NCBI RefSeq assembly: GCF_000174755.1
Contig: NZ_ACLQ01000022.1
Span: forward strand, 1 to 64,000
From: Capnocytophaga gingivalis ATCC 33624
Lineage (GTDB): Bacteria > Bacteroidota > Bacteroidia > Flavobacteriales > Flavobacteriaceae
Reading direction: 5' to 3'
DNA: 64,000 nt
A model generated the notes under the pieces. It worked only from the letters and a program-made list of their open reading frames with translations. It made no database searches and was not told the origin of the DNA. Numbering within the stretch: the first letter of the stretch is position 1; every line of letters starts with the position of its first letter. Of this stretch, positions 17,182 through 26,920 are shown one piece after another. The translations under genes and the position numbers were made by a program.

Positions 17182-17613
17182 CTATTCGGTGATTCTAAAT
17201 ACGATAGGATAGTTATAGAGAATATTTACAGGCTTGCCTCTTAGTAAGGCTGGGGAGAGCTGAGGGAATCCGTCAAATATCCTACAGGCTTCTTCTTCCA
17301 AGAGGGGATTACGCCCTATAATTTCTTTTATAGAAAGAATACCCTTTTTATCTATCCTAAGGGCTACTATTACTCTGCCTTGAATCTTTTTTTCTACAGC
17401 TTCCTGAGGGTACCTAAGATTCTTTATTACCAATTGATCTAAAAAATTCTTAAAAGGTATTTCCTTTGTTTCTCTTGTAATTGTATCTGTTTGTACGTAA
17501 TAAGGGTGTTTCTCTATCCGGAAAAAAGGAACCTCCTCCTCTTCTTGGGCATATAAAGAGAAAGCTCCGAAGAGCATTCCTATAAGAAATAAATACCTAA
17601 TAGCTGTCGTCAT
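17182..17613 (-). CDS. Secreted TonB C-terminal-like protein (copy A)
   Basis: I start at MTTAIRYLFLIGML (signal peptide, cleaving near LYAQ). The longer frame beginning MYFC reads through a promoter-like TACTTTTG and is unlikely. The domain at residues about 60-140 resembles the TonB C-terminal fold: VIVALRIDKKGILSIKEI, then EEEACRIFDGFPQLSPALLRGKPV, ending with a beta strand. There is no N-terminal TonB-type anchor or proline spacer. It is a tandem paralogue of the next gene (17665-18093). Confidence 0.75.
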   Translation of the reverse strand: MTTAIRYLFLIGMLFGAFSLYAQEEEEVPFFRIEKHPYYVQTDTITRETKEIPFKNFLDQLVIKNLRYPQEAVEKKIQGRVIVALRIDKKGILSIKEIIGRNPLLEEEACRIFDGFPQLSPALLRGKPVNILYNYPIVFRITE

Positions 17614-17664
17614 ATATTTCTGTATTGAAAGGCAAAAGTACAATTTATTTTCTATATAAAGTGG

Positions 17665-18093
17665 TTAGTAGTCAATTTTGAATCTAATAGGATAGCCAAT
17701 GGTAATGCTTACAGGCTTACCTCCTTGTAGGGCTGGGAAGAGCTGAGGAAATCCATCAAATACCCTACAAGCTTCTTCTTGTAGGAGAGGATTACCCTCC
17801 CTTATTTCTTTTATAGAAAGAATCCCTTTTTCATCTATTGTGAGTATTACAATTACTATGCCTTGAATCTTTTCTTCTATACCTCTTTCTGGATATTTTA
17901 ATTTTTTTGTCACCCATTGGTGTGCAAAATTACTGAAAGGGATTTCCTTTTTCTCTCCTGTAAGGGTATCGATTTTTAAGTAATAAGGTTGCTTATCTAT
18001 CCGTGTAGAAGGAATATCCTTCTCCTCTTGGGCATATAATGAGAATGTCCCCAAGATCATTCCTATAAAAAACAAGTTTCGGATTGTTCTCAT
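17665..18093 (-). CDS. Secreted TonB C-terminal-like protein (copy B)
   Basis: A 142-residue tandem paralogue of the gene downstream, with the same layout: signal peptide MRTIRNLFFIGMILG..LYAQ, a charged linker (IDKQPYYLKIDTLTG), then the TonB-C-like core VIVILTIDEKGILSIKEI and FDGFPQLFPALQGGKPV. Upstream regions of both copies share CAAAAGTACAATTTATTT, so each carries its own TACTTTTG promoter element. Role unknown; such proteins may modulate TonB or the envelope. Confidence 0.75.
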   Translation of the reverse strand: MRTIRNLFFIGMILGTFSLYAQEEKDIPSTRIDKQPYYLKIDTLTGEKKEIPFSNFAHQWVTKKLKYPERGIEEKIQGIVIVILTIDEKGILSIKEIREGNPLLQEEACRVFDGFPQLFPALQGGKPVSITIGYPIRFKIDY

Positions 18094-18183
18094 ATTTCTC
18101 TCATTAGCGAAGGCAAAAGTACAATTTATTTTCTATATACACAAGTCTGTAATCTGTAATCGGAGGTCAGTATTCAGTGATCA

Positions 18184-18819
18184 TTATAAAAAGATCTCAT
18201 CAAGGGTAAAAGTATGTACCCCCTCAGTGGCTGTGGCTACTTCACGGCGCATTCTCTGAGCCAAAACGTTCGTTGGCATAGGGCGATACCGCTTGAAAAG
18301 TCCTATTTTGTTGAGCAGTACAATCATTTTTAGTCCGAATTGTTCCCCTTTCCTATCCGACCCTTTGCGCACTAAAACTGAGGGTTGGAAGATAAGTAAT
18401 CGTGTAAACTCAAGGGCTTTCACAGCCTCTTCCAACTGCCCTTTCATTCGATTATAGAACAACTTGGATTGTGCTTTAGCTCCTGCTGCCGAGACGAGTA
18501 CAAAGGTGGGTACTCCATTGACTTTACACTGCTGGGCAAAGGCGTACTGATAGTCGTAATCTACCCGCCATTGGGCTTCTTTGCTACCTGCAACGGCTAA
18601 GGTGGTGCCTAAGCAAGAGAAAGCCACATCGCCTTGCAACAAGTCTGCCCACGCCTCAGGGGTATCAAAATTGACCACGTGAGCGTGTAGCTTGGGGTGG
18701 GTGAGGGCTAAGGGTTTGCGCACAAAGCAATGCACTTCGGTATAAGTGTCGTCGTTTAATAGTAGTGTTACTAAATCTTTTCCGGTGGCGCCTGTAGCGC
18801 CGATGATAAGTGCTTTCAT
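18184..18819 (-). CDS. NAD(P)H-binding atypical SDR protein
   Basis: The 211-residue Rossmann protein begins ALIIGATGATGKDLV, the GxxGxxG cofactor motif of atypical short-chain dehydrogenases (HTATIP2/YwnB-like). The middle has FSCLGTTLAVAGS and FVLVSAAGA. No catalytic YxxxK in the usual place is obvious (NRMKGQLE instead). Probably a redox sensor or reductase of unknown substrate. It is 21 bases downstream of the lipoprotein hydrolase gene on the same strand. Confidence 0.82.
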   Translation of the reverse strand: MKALIIGATGATGKDLVTLLLNDDTYTEVHCFVRKPLALTHPKLHAHVVNFDTPEAWADLLQGDVAFSCLGTTLAVAGSKEAQWRVDYDYQYAFAQQCKVNGVPTFVLVSAAGAKAQSKLFYNRMKGQLEEAVKALEFTRLLIFQPSVLVRKGSDRKGEQFGLKMIVLLNKIGLFKRYRPMPTNVLAQRMRREVATATEGVHTFTLDEIFL

Positions 18820-18840
18820 TTTTAGGTAAGAGATAATTTT

Positions 18841-19821
18841 CTACTTGTGTTGGCTTAGCAACCAATCGCGTACGGTTTTTAGCTGATAAGCATAGTCAAA
18901 GGCATACATGTGTTCACCGGCTTCGGCTTTTTTTGTAAATCCGTTGGGCAATACGGTGCCTTTTATGAATTGTACGATATTTTTATCAGCTCCTTTTTTA
19001 AGTAATTCCTTGATGGCTTGTTCTTTTTGCTTTTCAGGAAGATTGGCAGCAAACTTGGTGGTTGCATAAGCGATATTCTCCTGAGTAAAGAAAGTCTCCA
19101 TTTGTTGCATAATAGGGGCTGCTTTGTCTAATTCGGAGGCTATATAAAAGAACTTTTGTTTGGGTAAAACCTCTTTAAGCTGCTGGAAATCCCAATGCGT
19201 GCCTACATACAAAGAGGCTGCGAACAAGTCGGGGTAATGTACATTGAGGTAAAAGGAAATCATTCCTCCCATTGATTGCCCAGTGGCGTATACCCTATTG
19301 CGGTCGATAGCATACTTTTTTAGAATCTCTTGCAAAAGGTGATACGTGGTAGGTACTTCATCGGTTACCTCGTAAGCATCATTAGTAGCAGCTTCTTTTC
19401 CTTTGTAAGAAGGTACAAGAACGAAACAAGGGTGCTCTTTTTGAGTTTCATCGGTAGCCCAAATAATCCCTCCATAGCCTTGTTTAAGAGGAGCTATCAC
19501 CCCTTTGCCTACGGTACTTGCATCTGCCATAAAAAGCACTAAAGGATATTGCTTATTAGGGTCGTAATTCTTAGGCGTAAACAGATTATATTGCATAGTT
19601 CGCCCAGTAAGAGTGTCGTTAAAAGATAATTGTTTAAACTTAGGCGCAATTTCTTCTCGCAAGGCAAAGAGTGTATCGTCATAACTCTTATCAAATCCGC
19701 CGTATTCACCCGTCCAACGACTTACCTCGGGCAAGGTAGGTGAAGTAGAGGTCTGTTTTTGACTATTGCACCCCACAAGGGCAACGGCAAGGCATATCAC
19801 CAATTTGTTTATCTTTTTCAT
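18841..19821 (-). CDS. Alpha/beta hydrolase lipoprotein
   Basis: A 326-residue lipoprotein (signal ending ALVGC, Cys18). The hydrolase core has the oxyanion strand YPLVLFMADAS and the nucleophile elbow GQSMGGM. An Asp (YIASELDKAAP) and a late His (AGEHMYAF) complete a plausible triad. It resembles prolyl-oligopeptidase/feruloyl-esterase-like hydrolases seen in surface carbohydrate systems. Substrate unknown. Confidence 0.82.
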   Translation of the reverse strand: MKKINKLVICLAVALVGCNSQKQTSTSPTLPEVSRWTGEYGGFDKSYDDTLFALREEIAPKFKQLSFNDTLTGRTMQYNLFTPKNYDPNKQYPLVLFMADASTVGKGVIAPLKQGYGGIIWATDETQKEHPCFVLVPSYKGKEAATNDAYEVTDEVPTTYHLLQEILKKYAIDRNRVYATGQSMGGMISFYLNVHYPDLFAASLYVGTHWDFQQLKEVLPKQKFFYIASELDKAAPIMQQMETFFTQENIAYATTKFAANLPEKQKEQAIKELLKKGADKNIVQFIKGTVLPNGFTKKAEAGEHMYAFDYAYQLKTVRDWLLSQHK

Positions 19822-19958
19822 AAAATACTGTTTTTTTAAATTAGATTGTTATTTGTTGGTGCAAAGATACAAAAAAATATTAGTGATTAGTTTTTAGTTG
19901 CTTGCTAACAACTGAAAACTAACCACTAACCAAATAATTCTATTTAAAATTTATTGCC

Positions 19959-20972
19959 TTACTTTATCCAATTGTTTTCTCGATACCAAGCTATAGTATC
20001 TTTTAAGGTTTCAGCAAAAGGACGAAAACTCACTCCTAATTCGCGCGCACTTTTTTCGTGGCTAAACCGTGTGCAATCGTATTCATCTTCAATGCCTTTT
20101 ACACTGGCACGGCTCAGTAGAATAGGCTTTTTAGTAAGGAAGTGATAGAACTCATTTAGGTAAGCAATCGTCCATAACAAGGCGTTAGGAATTTTTCGTG
20201 TAGGCATCGGGACGCCACTCACTTGGGCAAGTGCTACCATAATCTCTCGCATTTCCATATGTCGCCCTGCTGCTAAGTAACGCTCGCCTCGCCTCCCTTT
20301 TTCCATTGCTAAAATTTGATGTTCTGCTACATCTCTTGCATCTACCGGACTAAAACTTGCTTTCATTACCCCTGGTAATTTCTTCTGTAAGAAGTCTAAA
20401 ATGAACTGTCCTGAAGATGTAGGTCCCATATCGGCAGGGGCAAACATCCATCCTGGTAGTACGAAACAAGCAAATATATCGGGGTGTGTATCCAAAAAAG
20501 ACAAAACAGCTTCATCACTTAGGATTTTACTGCGATAATAATCATTGCTTGTGTTAGAACTGCGCAACATCGTCTCATCTATCACTTGTCCTCGCTTGCC
20601 TTCGAGTACACCGATACTCGAGGTGTGTACCACTCGGCGAACTCCTTCCTCATAAGCTACTTGTAATAGATTTTTTGTACCGACGACATTGGTGTTGTAT
20701 AAGGTTTGCCAGTGCTTGCCTCCTTTGAGTGCATCACGAAAGAATGCCGCCGTATGAAACAAGGCATCGCACCCTTTCAAGCCTGCACGGTAGCTTTCAG
20801 GTTGCAAAATATCACCTTCTACAAAATTAATTTTTAAGTTGCCAAACATTTTAGCAGCTTTCTCTCTACTGCGTACCAATGCCGATACTTCAATATTACG
20901 TGCTACCAAAGCGCGAACGATTTGTCCACCCAATAACCCTGTAGCACCTGTTACAAATGCGTGTTTTATCAT
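19959..20972 (-). CDS. Extended SDR, dihydroflavonol reductase-like
   Basis: The 337-residue protein has the N-terminal TGATGLLGGQIV cofactor motif, the acidic switch VEGDILQPE, HTSSIGVL and YYRSK (the catalytic YxxxK). This matches the NAD-dependent epimerase/dihydroflavonol-4-reductase family. It is the first gene of a minus-strand group that continues with the hydrolase lipoprotein (137 bases away) and the atypical SDR. Substrate unknown. Confidence 0.85.
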   Translation of the reverse strand: MIKHAFVTGATGLLGGQIVRALVARNIEVSALVRSREKAAKMFGNLKINFVEGDILQPESYRAGLKGCDALFHTAAFFRDALKGGKHWQTLYNTNVVGTKNLLQVAYEEGVRRVVHTSSIGVLEGKRGQVIDETMLRSSNTSNDYYRSKILSDEAVLSFLDTHPDIFACFVLPGWMFAPADMGPTSSGQFILDFLQKKLPGVMKASFSPVDARDVAEHQILAMEKGRRGERYLAAGRHMEMREIMVALAQVSGVPMPTRKIPNALLWTIAYLNEFYHFLTKKPILLSRASVKGIEDEYDCTRFSHEKSARELGVSFRPFAETLKDTIAWYRENNWIK

Positions 20973-21084
20973 AGTGTTAATAATGATTTAGGATTGTTAA
21001 TTTTCGGGGGCAAAAGTACGGCGAGTAGGCAACTGCTACCAATGAGGTACATCACTTTTTTGGTGTGAGGTATGTCACAGAAAA

Positions 21085-21651
21085 TTATGAATACAACCTA
21101 CTGAGGGTCTCGCGCGAGACACCTAAATAAGAGGCTATAAGACTTTTCGGGAGACGTTGTAAAAGGGAAGGATAGAGTTCTAAAAACTGTTCATAACGGG
21201 TGCGAGCATCATTGCTCAGGAGCGAGAGAATGCGCTTTTGTAGCGCTATATAGCCCATATTGCTTTTCTTGCGCACAAAAGTATTGATTTTAGGGAGCTC
21301 ATCGCATAGCTTTTCCTTGTCTTCATAAGAAATAGCCAGTAGTTGGCAGTCCTCCAAACAAGTAATGCTTAAGGTAGCTTCTTTGTGGAGGAAAAAAGCC
21401 TGATAATCGCTTACCCACCAGTCTTCCATAGCAAATTGCAGAATATGCTCCTTTCCGCTAGAGTCTATTTGAGAGACTTTTAGCAGTCCACTCACTACCC
21501 AATATTCATAAGGTATCAGCGCGTTCTCCCGCACCAAAAACTGATGTTTTTTCAGGGAACGCTCTACAAAGTAGGAGGCGACAAGCGCAAATTCTTCATC
21601 GCTTAAAGGAACTATTTTCTCTATATGAGAACGCAATAAATGAATGTTCAT
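21085..21651 (-). CDS. Crp/Fnr family transcriptional regulator
   Basis: I start at MNIHLLRSHIEK. The cyclic-nucleotide-binding-like beta roll occupies about residues 20-120 (FLVRENALIPYEYWVVSGLLKVSQID), then a dimer helix and an HTH of Crp type (SLIASYLGVSRETLSRL) at the very C-terminus. There are no Cys clusters like those of FNR. Such Bacteroidota regulators often control the neighbouring divergent gene, here the CPA1 antiporter. The effector is unknown. Confidence 0.88.
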   Translation of the reverse strand: MNIHLLRSHIEKIVPLSDEEFALVASYFVERSLKKHQFLVRENALIPYEYWVVSGLLKVSQIDSSGKEHILQFAMEDWWVSDYQAFFLHKEATLSITCLEDCQLLAISYEDKEKLCDELPKINTFVRKKSNMGYIALQKRILSLLSNDARTRYEQFLELYPSLLQRLPKSLIASYLGVSRETLSRLYS

Positions 21652-21784
21652 AAAATGTTCAATATTTAACGTCAAATCCTGCTGAGGGTGGGGGATAGGG
21701 GTCGCAAAGATACAAAAAAAATACTCGTGGGTTATGGGTGAAAAGTATTTTTTACTATTTTTGTTGCCTCATAACTTATAAACT

Positions 21785-22780
21785 ATGGTACAATACTTCC
21801 CTTATTTATTACTCCTAATGGTAGTTATTATGCTACTGATAATGTTTGCAAACCGACTTAAAGTGGCTTACCCTATCCTATTGGTTTTAGGAGGTTTAGC
21901 GATTAGTCTTATCCCTAATGTACCTACCATTACACTCAACCTCGATTTGGTGCTCATCATCTTCCTGCCTCCACTCTTATATGCTGATGTTTTTTCGCTG
22001 TCGCTAAAAGAGATGTGGAAATGGCGACGCATAATCTTTAGTTTTGCTTTTATCGTAGTGTTTATCACAGCGGCTGTGGTGGCTTGGGTAGCCAATATGG
22101 TATTCCCTGGGTTTTCATTAGCCTTAGGCTTTCTTTTAGGAGGAGTGATAGGCTCTACTGATGCTGTGAGTGCTTCAGCAATTATGAATTTTGTAAAGGT
22201 GCCTAAACGCATCAGTACAATAATAGAAAGCGAGAGTTTGCTCAACGATGCCTCTTCACTGATAGTGTTTAGGTTTGCTGCTTTGGTGGTTACTACCGGT
22301 CAGCTGGTGTGGACAGATATGGCATTGAATTTCCTTTGGGTGGTTATTGGGGGAGCTCTTATAGGATTGGCTATTGCTTGGGTGATGAGCAAAATGTACA
22401 AATATCTCCCTACCGATGCTAATATGGATGTTATCCTATCTGTTATAGCGCCTTACATAATGTATATTGTGGCAAACGAAATGGGAGCTTCGGGGGTGTT
22501 GGCAGTAGTGGCTGGGGGTATGTATATGTCGCTCCACCTTACTAGCATTTTTGCTGCCTCCACACGCAACAAAGGGGTGGCGGTATGGGGTATTTTAGGT
22601 TTTATACTCAATGGTCTTGCCTTTATGCTGATAGGACTTGCTTTGCCTGAAGTACTCGAAGGTATAGAAGCCGAAGGTATGAGTCTTGCTACAGCTACAA
22701 ATTATGGGTTGCTCATTACAGGGGTAGTGGTAGGGGTGCGACTGCTATCATCTTATAGATCATACTCATTACTCAAGTAA
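21785..22780 (+). pseudogene. Na+/H+ antiporter (CPA1/NhaP), N-terminal part before frameshift
   Basis: 331 codons encode about ten transmembrane helices with family motifs FLPPLLYAD, GGVIGSTDAVSA and ESESLLNDASS, which carry the ion-binding acidic residues. The frame ends ...RLLSSYRSYSLLK. In the normal family the helix continues into MKHFITVADRR, which is found in the next frame. Reading the overlapping frame gives ILITQVMKHF, so a single-base loss near 22760 explains the break. Confidence 0.85.
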
Positions 22781-23364
22781 TGAAACACTTTATCACAGTA
22801 GCCGACAGGCGAAACCCTAGTACTCGGGTGCCTTTGGTACTAGGTTGGGCGGGAATGCGCGGGGTGCTTTCACTCGCGGTAGCGCTTTCTATTCCTCTAA
22901 CTTTAGAGAACGGCGAGCCTTTTCCGCATCGCAGCCTGATTCTCTATATTACTTTTATAGTGATATTGGCAACCCTACTCGTACAAGGGCTTAGTTTGCC
23001 AGCCCTTATTCGTTGGGCAAAATACCCTGATTATGAAGACCATATTCCTGAAGCTGAAGCCGAAAGTCTTATTCGGAAATCTTTAGCGCAAGCTGCCTTA
23101 GATTATATGCAAAAGCATTACAAAGAAGGAATAACGGATAGTTTTCTATTACAGAATCAGAAAGATATATGGCAATACCAACTCGATTTGCCTAAGTGCA
23201 ATACTACTCCTGAAGTGCGAAAGAAATACGTCGCTATTTTGCATCATCAGCGGGAGATATTGCACCAACTGAATAAGAACCCACGTATTGATGAGGAGCA
23301 AATACGCAATTTCCACCGACAGTTGAATTTAGAAGAAGAGAAATGGGAAGTGTGGGAGGTTTAA
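22780..23364 (+). pseudogene. Na+/H+ antiporter (CPA1/NhaP), C-terminal part after frameshift
   Basis: 194 codons start at an ATG that overlaps the previous stop (TAATG). The sequence continues the antiporter: LGWAGMRGVLSLAVALSIPL is the conserved later-helix motif, then a last helix pair and a cytoplasmic helical tail. Translational coupling through TAATG could in principle make both halves. A sequencing error would also explain the split. Confidence 0.8.
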
Positions 23365-23391
23365 ATTACATAGAAATATATTTAATAAAAA

Positions 23392-23435
23392 ACTTTGCCA
23401 AAGGTCGTGAGGGTCTCTACAACCTTTGGCAAAGT
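23392..23435. terminator. Bidirectional terminator
   Basis: ACTTTGCCAAAGGT and ACCTTTGGCAAAGT form a perfect 14-base stem with a 16-base loop between two convergent genes. Confidence 0.8.
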
Positions 23436-23459
23436 ACATAATATTTAAATAGGAGATTC

Positions 23460-24371
23460 TTATTTTACCATATAGATAAGACCTAAATAGATATCATCCT
23501 TTATTTGTAACAGCTGATAATGGAGATGTTTATTAGTATATAGGCTGATATTTCCAAAAGATTCTATTATTTCAGAATCGTTCTCATAATAGGTTGTAGG
23601 TTTCTTTGAAAGTTCTTTTTGATTCTTGATGTAAGAAAATCTGGTTTTTAATCGAAAAGTATGAGGCTTGGTTTTTACCTCAAAATACAAAATAGTTTCA
23701 TATTTATTTCCTTTGGTTTTATAGCTTTCTACATACATAGGTTTAATATCCTTACGCTCAAGAGTTTCTCTCTTAAGGAAATGCTGGGAACTTCCATCAA
23801 AGATATCGGGAATATCTTGTTGTACTTCCAAGGTGTCCTTATTCTGCATACGCTCTCCTAAGGAATTGTATTTCTCTATATGGTTAATAACAGATAGCTC
23901 GCCGCGTTCCATAGGTATTGATTTATCATAGATGACCAGTTCGTTTTGAGGATTGAGGTAGATACCTCTTGCAAAGTGATGAATATCTTCGGGAAGTCTC
24001 ATAAGGTATTCAGATCCTTCTATGCGCGATATTCTATGGTCTGATGTAGAATGATAGTTTTTATAGATCTTGGGCAGGGTTAATCTCTCATATACTTTAG
24101 AAAAAGTAACTCCCAGAGTCCCCATCATAAATTTAAAGAAAACAATAGTACAGATTACAGCAATGGCTCCTACTATTTTTTGATTATAAGCAAAGGAATA
24201 GCATATCCACACCCCCAATAGAAAAGGAACAGGAAAAAATAACAAAGATATTTCTCTATCATAGCTGGATGTAAACTTCGAAACAAGGAAGATATAAAAG
24301 GCTGCCAGAGCGATTCCGGCTAGTAGAGAGAAAAAAATAATAAAAAGCATTTTTTTTGTATTTTTTTTCAT
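23460..24371 (-). CDS. Hypothetical membrane protein
   Basis: The 303-residue protein has three to four hydrophobic helices in the first 100 residues, then a soluble part with beta-rich segments (KGNKYETILYFEVKTKPHTF). I do not recognise a family. It overlaps the upstream gene by 4 bases (ATGA), so the two are translationally coupled. It ends at a strong convergent terminator. Confidence 0.65.
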   Translation of the reverse strand: MKKNTKKMLFIIFFSLLAGIALAAFYIFLVSKFTSSYDREISLLFFPVPFLLGVWICYSFAYNQKIVGAIAVICTIVFFKFMMGTLGVTFSKVYERLTLPKIYKNYHSTSDHRISRIEGSEYLMRLPEDIHHFARGIYLNPQNELVIYDKSIPMERGELSVINHIEKYNSLGERMQNKDTLEVQQDIPDIFDGSSQHFLKRETLERKDIKPMYVESYKTKGNKYETILYFEVKTKPHTFRLKTRFSYIKNQKELSKKPTTYYENDSEIIESFGNISLYTNKHLHYQLLQIKDDIYLGLIYMVK

Positions 24372-24934
24372 AATTTATAAACTTCTATATCGGCATTAGG
24401 GTTGTATTTTCTGATAAGCCTTTCCAAATAAGGATAAGCGCTGGTATATACCTCAAATTTGGTAGTTTCGGGTGATTGAATCTCTACCAAAAAGCTGCCT
24501 CCCCTTGCATAGTGATAGGCTACTTTTTGTACTTTTTTAGGGTCAATTTCTTTGATTTCAAAGAGGGTAAATAAATAGAGCCTGTCACAACAAATTACAA
24601 AGGTAGGAGCGTATTTGTAGTAAAAAGATAAGGAAGATTGCGCTTGTAATAAGAACTGAAATTCCTCTTCAGTCATCTGTTCTATGAGTTCTTGTAGCCT
24701 TTTAATTCTTTTTTTTATCCGATAAAAGACAAAGCAATATAACAATAATGCTATAATTATTACCGAGAAAAAAGGAGAGCTGGGAATGTCAGATAATGTC
24801 TTTTCTTTTATAACTGTTTGATTTACAATAAAAATAGTTAGCACTACTATCGCAATAGCAATCGTGGTGACAACTGAAAACCTCGTATACTTTTGTATAC
24901 CTTCAATATATTTTAGTCTATCAAGAGAAAGCAT
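24368..24934 (-). CDS. Hypothetical membrane protein with PH-like domain
   Basis: The 188-residue protein has two transmembrane helices (about residues 20-42 and 52-70) and a C-terminal domain (LYLFTLFEIKEIDPKKVQKV) like bacterial PH domains. Similar tails occur in the proteins at 36483-37274 and 37294-38844. It is coupled to the downstream membrane gene through an ATGA overlap. Confidence 0.65.
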   Translation of the reverse strand: MLSLDRLKYIEGIQKYTRFSVVTTIAIAIVVLTIFIVNQTVIKEKTLSDIPSSPFFSVIIIALLLYCFVFYRIKKRIKRLQELIEQMTEEEFQFLLQAQSSLSFYYKYAPTFVICCDRLYLFTLFEIKEIDPKKVQKVAYHYARGGSFLVEIQSPETTKFEVYTSAYPYLERLIRKYNPNADIEVYKL

Positions 24935-25012
24935 CTTAAGAAAAATTATGGGTAGAAAAATAGTTTTTCACTACAAATGTACGTTATTTCTTTGAATCAC
25001 ACAAAGATTCAT

Positions 25013-25549
25013 TTAACTAAATATAGAAAGCCATTCCTCAATGTTATCAGGATTGTTGAAAGATAAGGCTCTTTGTAGGTCGGTGTCATCAGGGGGCATT
25101 AGTTCTACGTTGATATACACTTGTTCTCGTGGTTGGTTGAGGGCAAAAATACCCGTCTCGTCAAGTTTTTTCATCGCATATACCATAGCCGCAAGTCGCA
25201 AGTCGTATTCCTCATTCCATTGCTCCTCATTGTTGTAATCCATAAGCGAGTCGCGCTGCTCAAACAATTGTACCACCTGCTGAAAATATTCCTCATAACC
25301 AAAAGCGTAATAGGGGCTATCGGCAAATGAGTATTTGTAGTATGGTATTTCCTCTTCGGGGATAGATTTTTCATTTACCAATCGCTCTAAGGCTTCCACC
25401 GAACACGCCGCAATACAAGGGGGAAGCGCCTCCCCCGTAGTGAGTAACACACAATAGTAATAATGCTCTCCGTTTTCAAAGAGTTTTAAAAATGCTTTTT
25501 TGGCAGCCTCAAAAATAGCATCGCCTAATAGTTGTAGTTCGGGGGTCAT
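25013..25549 (-). CDS. DUF4303 domain protein
   Basis: The 178-residue cytosolic protein has the DUF4303 pattern: HYYYCVLLTTGEALPP near residue 30, then ACSVEALERL and an acidic YYKYSFADSPY segment. The family is often found in arrays of immunity-like genes. No toxin gene is near. Function unknown. Confidence 0.72.
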   Translation of the reverse strand: MTPELQLLGDAIFEAAKKAFLKLFENGEHYYYCVLLTTGEALPPCIAACSVEALERLVNEKSIPEEEIPYYKYSFADSPYYAFGYEEYFQQVVQLFEQRDSLMDYNNEEQWNEEYDLRLAAMVYAMKKLDETGIFALNQPREQVYINVELMPPDDTDLQRALSFNNPDNIEEWLSIFS

Positions 25550-25554
25550 TTTGT

Positions 25555-25754
25555 TTATTTAAAAAAATCTTCTACTTCTTCTATTATATCATCTAATTCA
25601 CTTTTGAAAATCTCTTTATAGCGCTCCTCACTCTGTATCATTTGGAGCAGGCTCCTCAGTTGTACTCCGTCATCAAGTTCATAAGTGCCCATTCCTCAAT
25701 ATACCTTCCGCATTTTAATAGCTTCTTAAATATTTCATCATCAGCACTTTCCAT
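25555..25754 (-). pseudogene. Small broken gene (frameshift)
   Basis: A frame starts MESADDEIFKKLLKCG at 25754 and runs out after about 31 codons. A second frame continues MGTYELDDGVQLRSLLQM and ends EEVEDFF at 25555. The two would join at about 25692 by one frame change into a single acidic protein of about 65 residues. It sits between DUF4303 and a terminator. Confidence 0.45.
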
Positions 25755-25770
25755 ACGATATAAGATATTA

Positions 25771-25806
25771 TTTTGTCGCAAAAATACACTTTTTTTTGCG
25801 ACAAAA
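25771..25806 (-). terminator. Terminator after the 354-residue hypothetical gene
   Basis: TTTTGTCGCAAAAA pairs with TTTTTTGCGACAAAA. It lies about 30 bases downstream of the stop at 25835 on the minus strand. Confidence 0.7.
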
Positions 25807-25834
25807 CTAATACCTAAAACCTGATGTCTGAACT

Positions 25835-26899
25835 CTATACTTTCTTCAAAAAAGATTCTTCTTCATCACTTACTACCACTACAAAGTCATCGGTGGAGGG
25901 AATACCCAATGATGCCCATTCTTCTTTGAGGCGTTTGGCGCAAGCGACTAATAGTTTCGTGGCGGCACTGCTCTTTTCTTGCATCTCGGTTTCTTGATTG
26001 AAAAGGTCAAAGAGAGCAGCGTCTTCTTCGTTGGGTTCTATATCTATCGTATGAGCATATTCGGCTGTGTTCCAAAGGTAGTGTTTTGCCTCTTTGCCAT
26101 ACTTTTGGTATTCTTGTCTTTCGCTTTCAGTACCAAAGCCTATTCTTGTGGGCAGTATATTTTGGTAGTCAAACGATAGGTTGATACAATACAAGGGCTC
26201 TTTTACAGGATATGCCTTAATGGTAGGCACCAATAGGGCATAGTAGCGTTCCGCAGCTTTTTCAGAGAGGGCTTTATAACTGATTTTCTTATCCTTCTTC
26301 TGATAGCATACATAGCCCGTTCCGCTGGTAATACTATTGAGTTTTCCCAGCATATCATAGGTATAGAGAAGGGCATTATCAATGGGTTTTAAATAATAAT
26401 CTAATCCCTTTTCCTCCTGACGAATGAGTTTGTCCCCCTCATAGTACATAATCTTTTCTCTCCAAGTTTTACTATTATCGAAAGCAGAGTAAGCAGAGTG
26501 GATTGATTGTAAGAGTCCCTCCTTATAGATGAATATGTTCACACTTAAACATTCTTTCTTAACATAAGAATTAAAGTGATAATTGATAATTTGGTTTTCC
26601 TCACGGAAATAGAAGTCTTCGTAACATTCGTCTCCATATCCGATATAAGAGCGTTCTAGGATAATCTCGTCATTGGCATTCACGCCATACAAGTATTTAT
26701 CATCGGTCTTTTCAGGAGTTTCTTTTAGGATTTTACTCTTGGGAAACTTGTGTTCTTCAAAATAAAAAGGCTCTAAAGAAAAGTATCCCACGCCTCCTGC
26801 TGCCCAAAACCAACGCACTACTTGTGCCTCTATTTGGGTTTTCAACGTTGGGTAATCCGCTTGGGCTTGTTCGTAAAGTTTTATTGCTTTTTCGTTCAT
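25835..26899 (-). CDS. Hypothetical protein, accessory
   Basis: A 354-residue cytosolic protein without a recognised family. It is rich in Tyr and acidic residues, with beta-type segments in the middle (NALLYTYDMLGKLNSITSG) and an all-helical C-terminus (SAATKLLVACAKRLKEEW). The neighbourhood (DUF4303, TPR) suggests the immunity-like accessory class, but that is inference. Confidence 0.6.
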   Translation of the reverse strand: MNEKAIKLYEQAQADYPTLKTQIEAQVVRWFWAAGGVGYFSLEPFYFEEHKFPKSKILKETPEKTDDKYLYGVNANDEIILERSYIGYGDECYEDFYFREENQIINYHFNSYVKKECLSVNIFIYKEGLLQSIHSAYSAFDNSKTWREKIMYYEGDKLIRQEEKGLDYYLKPIDNALLYTYDMLGKLNSITSGTGYVCYQKKDKKISYKALSEKAAERYYALLVPTIKAYPVKEPLYCINLSFDYQNILPTRIGFGTESERQEYQKYGKEAKHYLWNTAEYAHTIDIEPNEEDAALFDLFNQETEMQEKSSAATKLLVACAKRLKEEWASLGIPSTDDFVVVVSDEEESFLKKV

Positions 26900-26920
26900 A
26901 GGGTTTTATTTGTAAAATGA

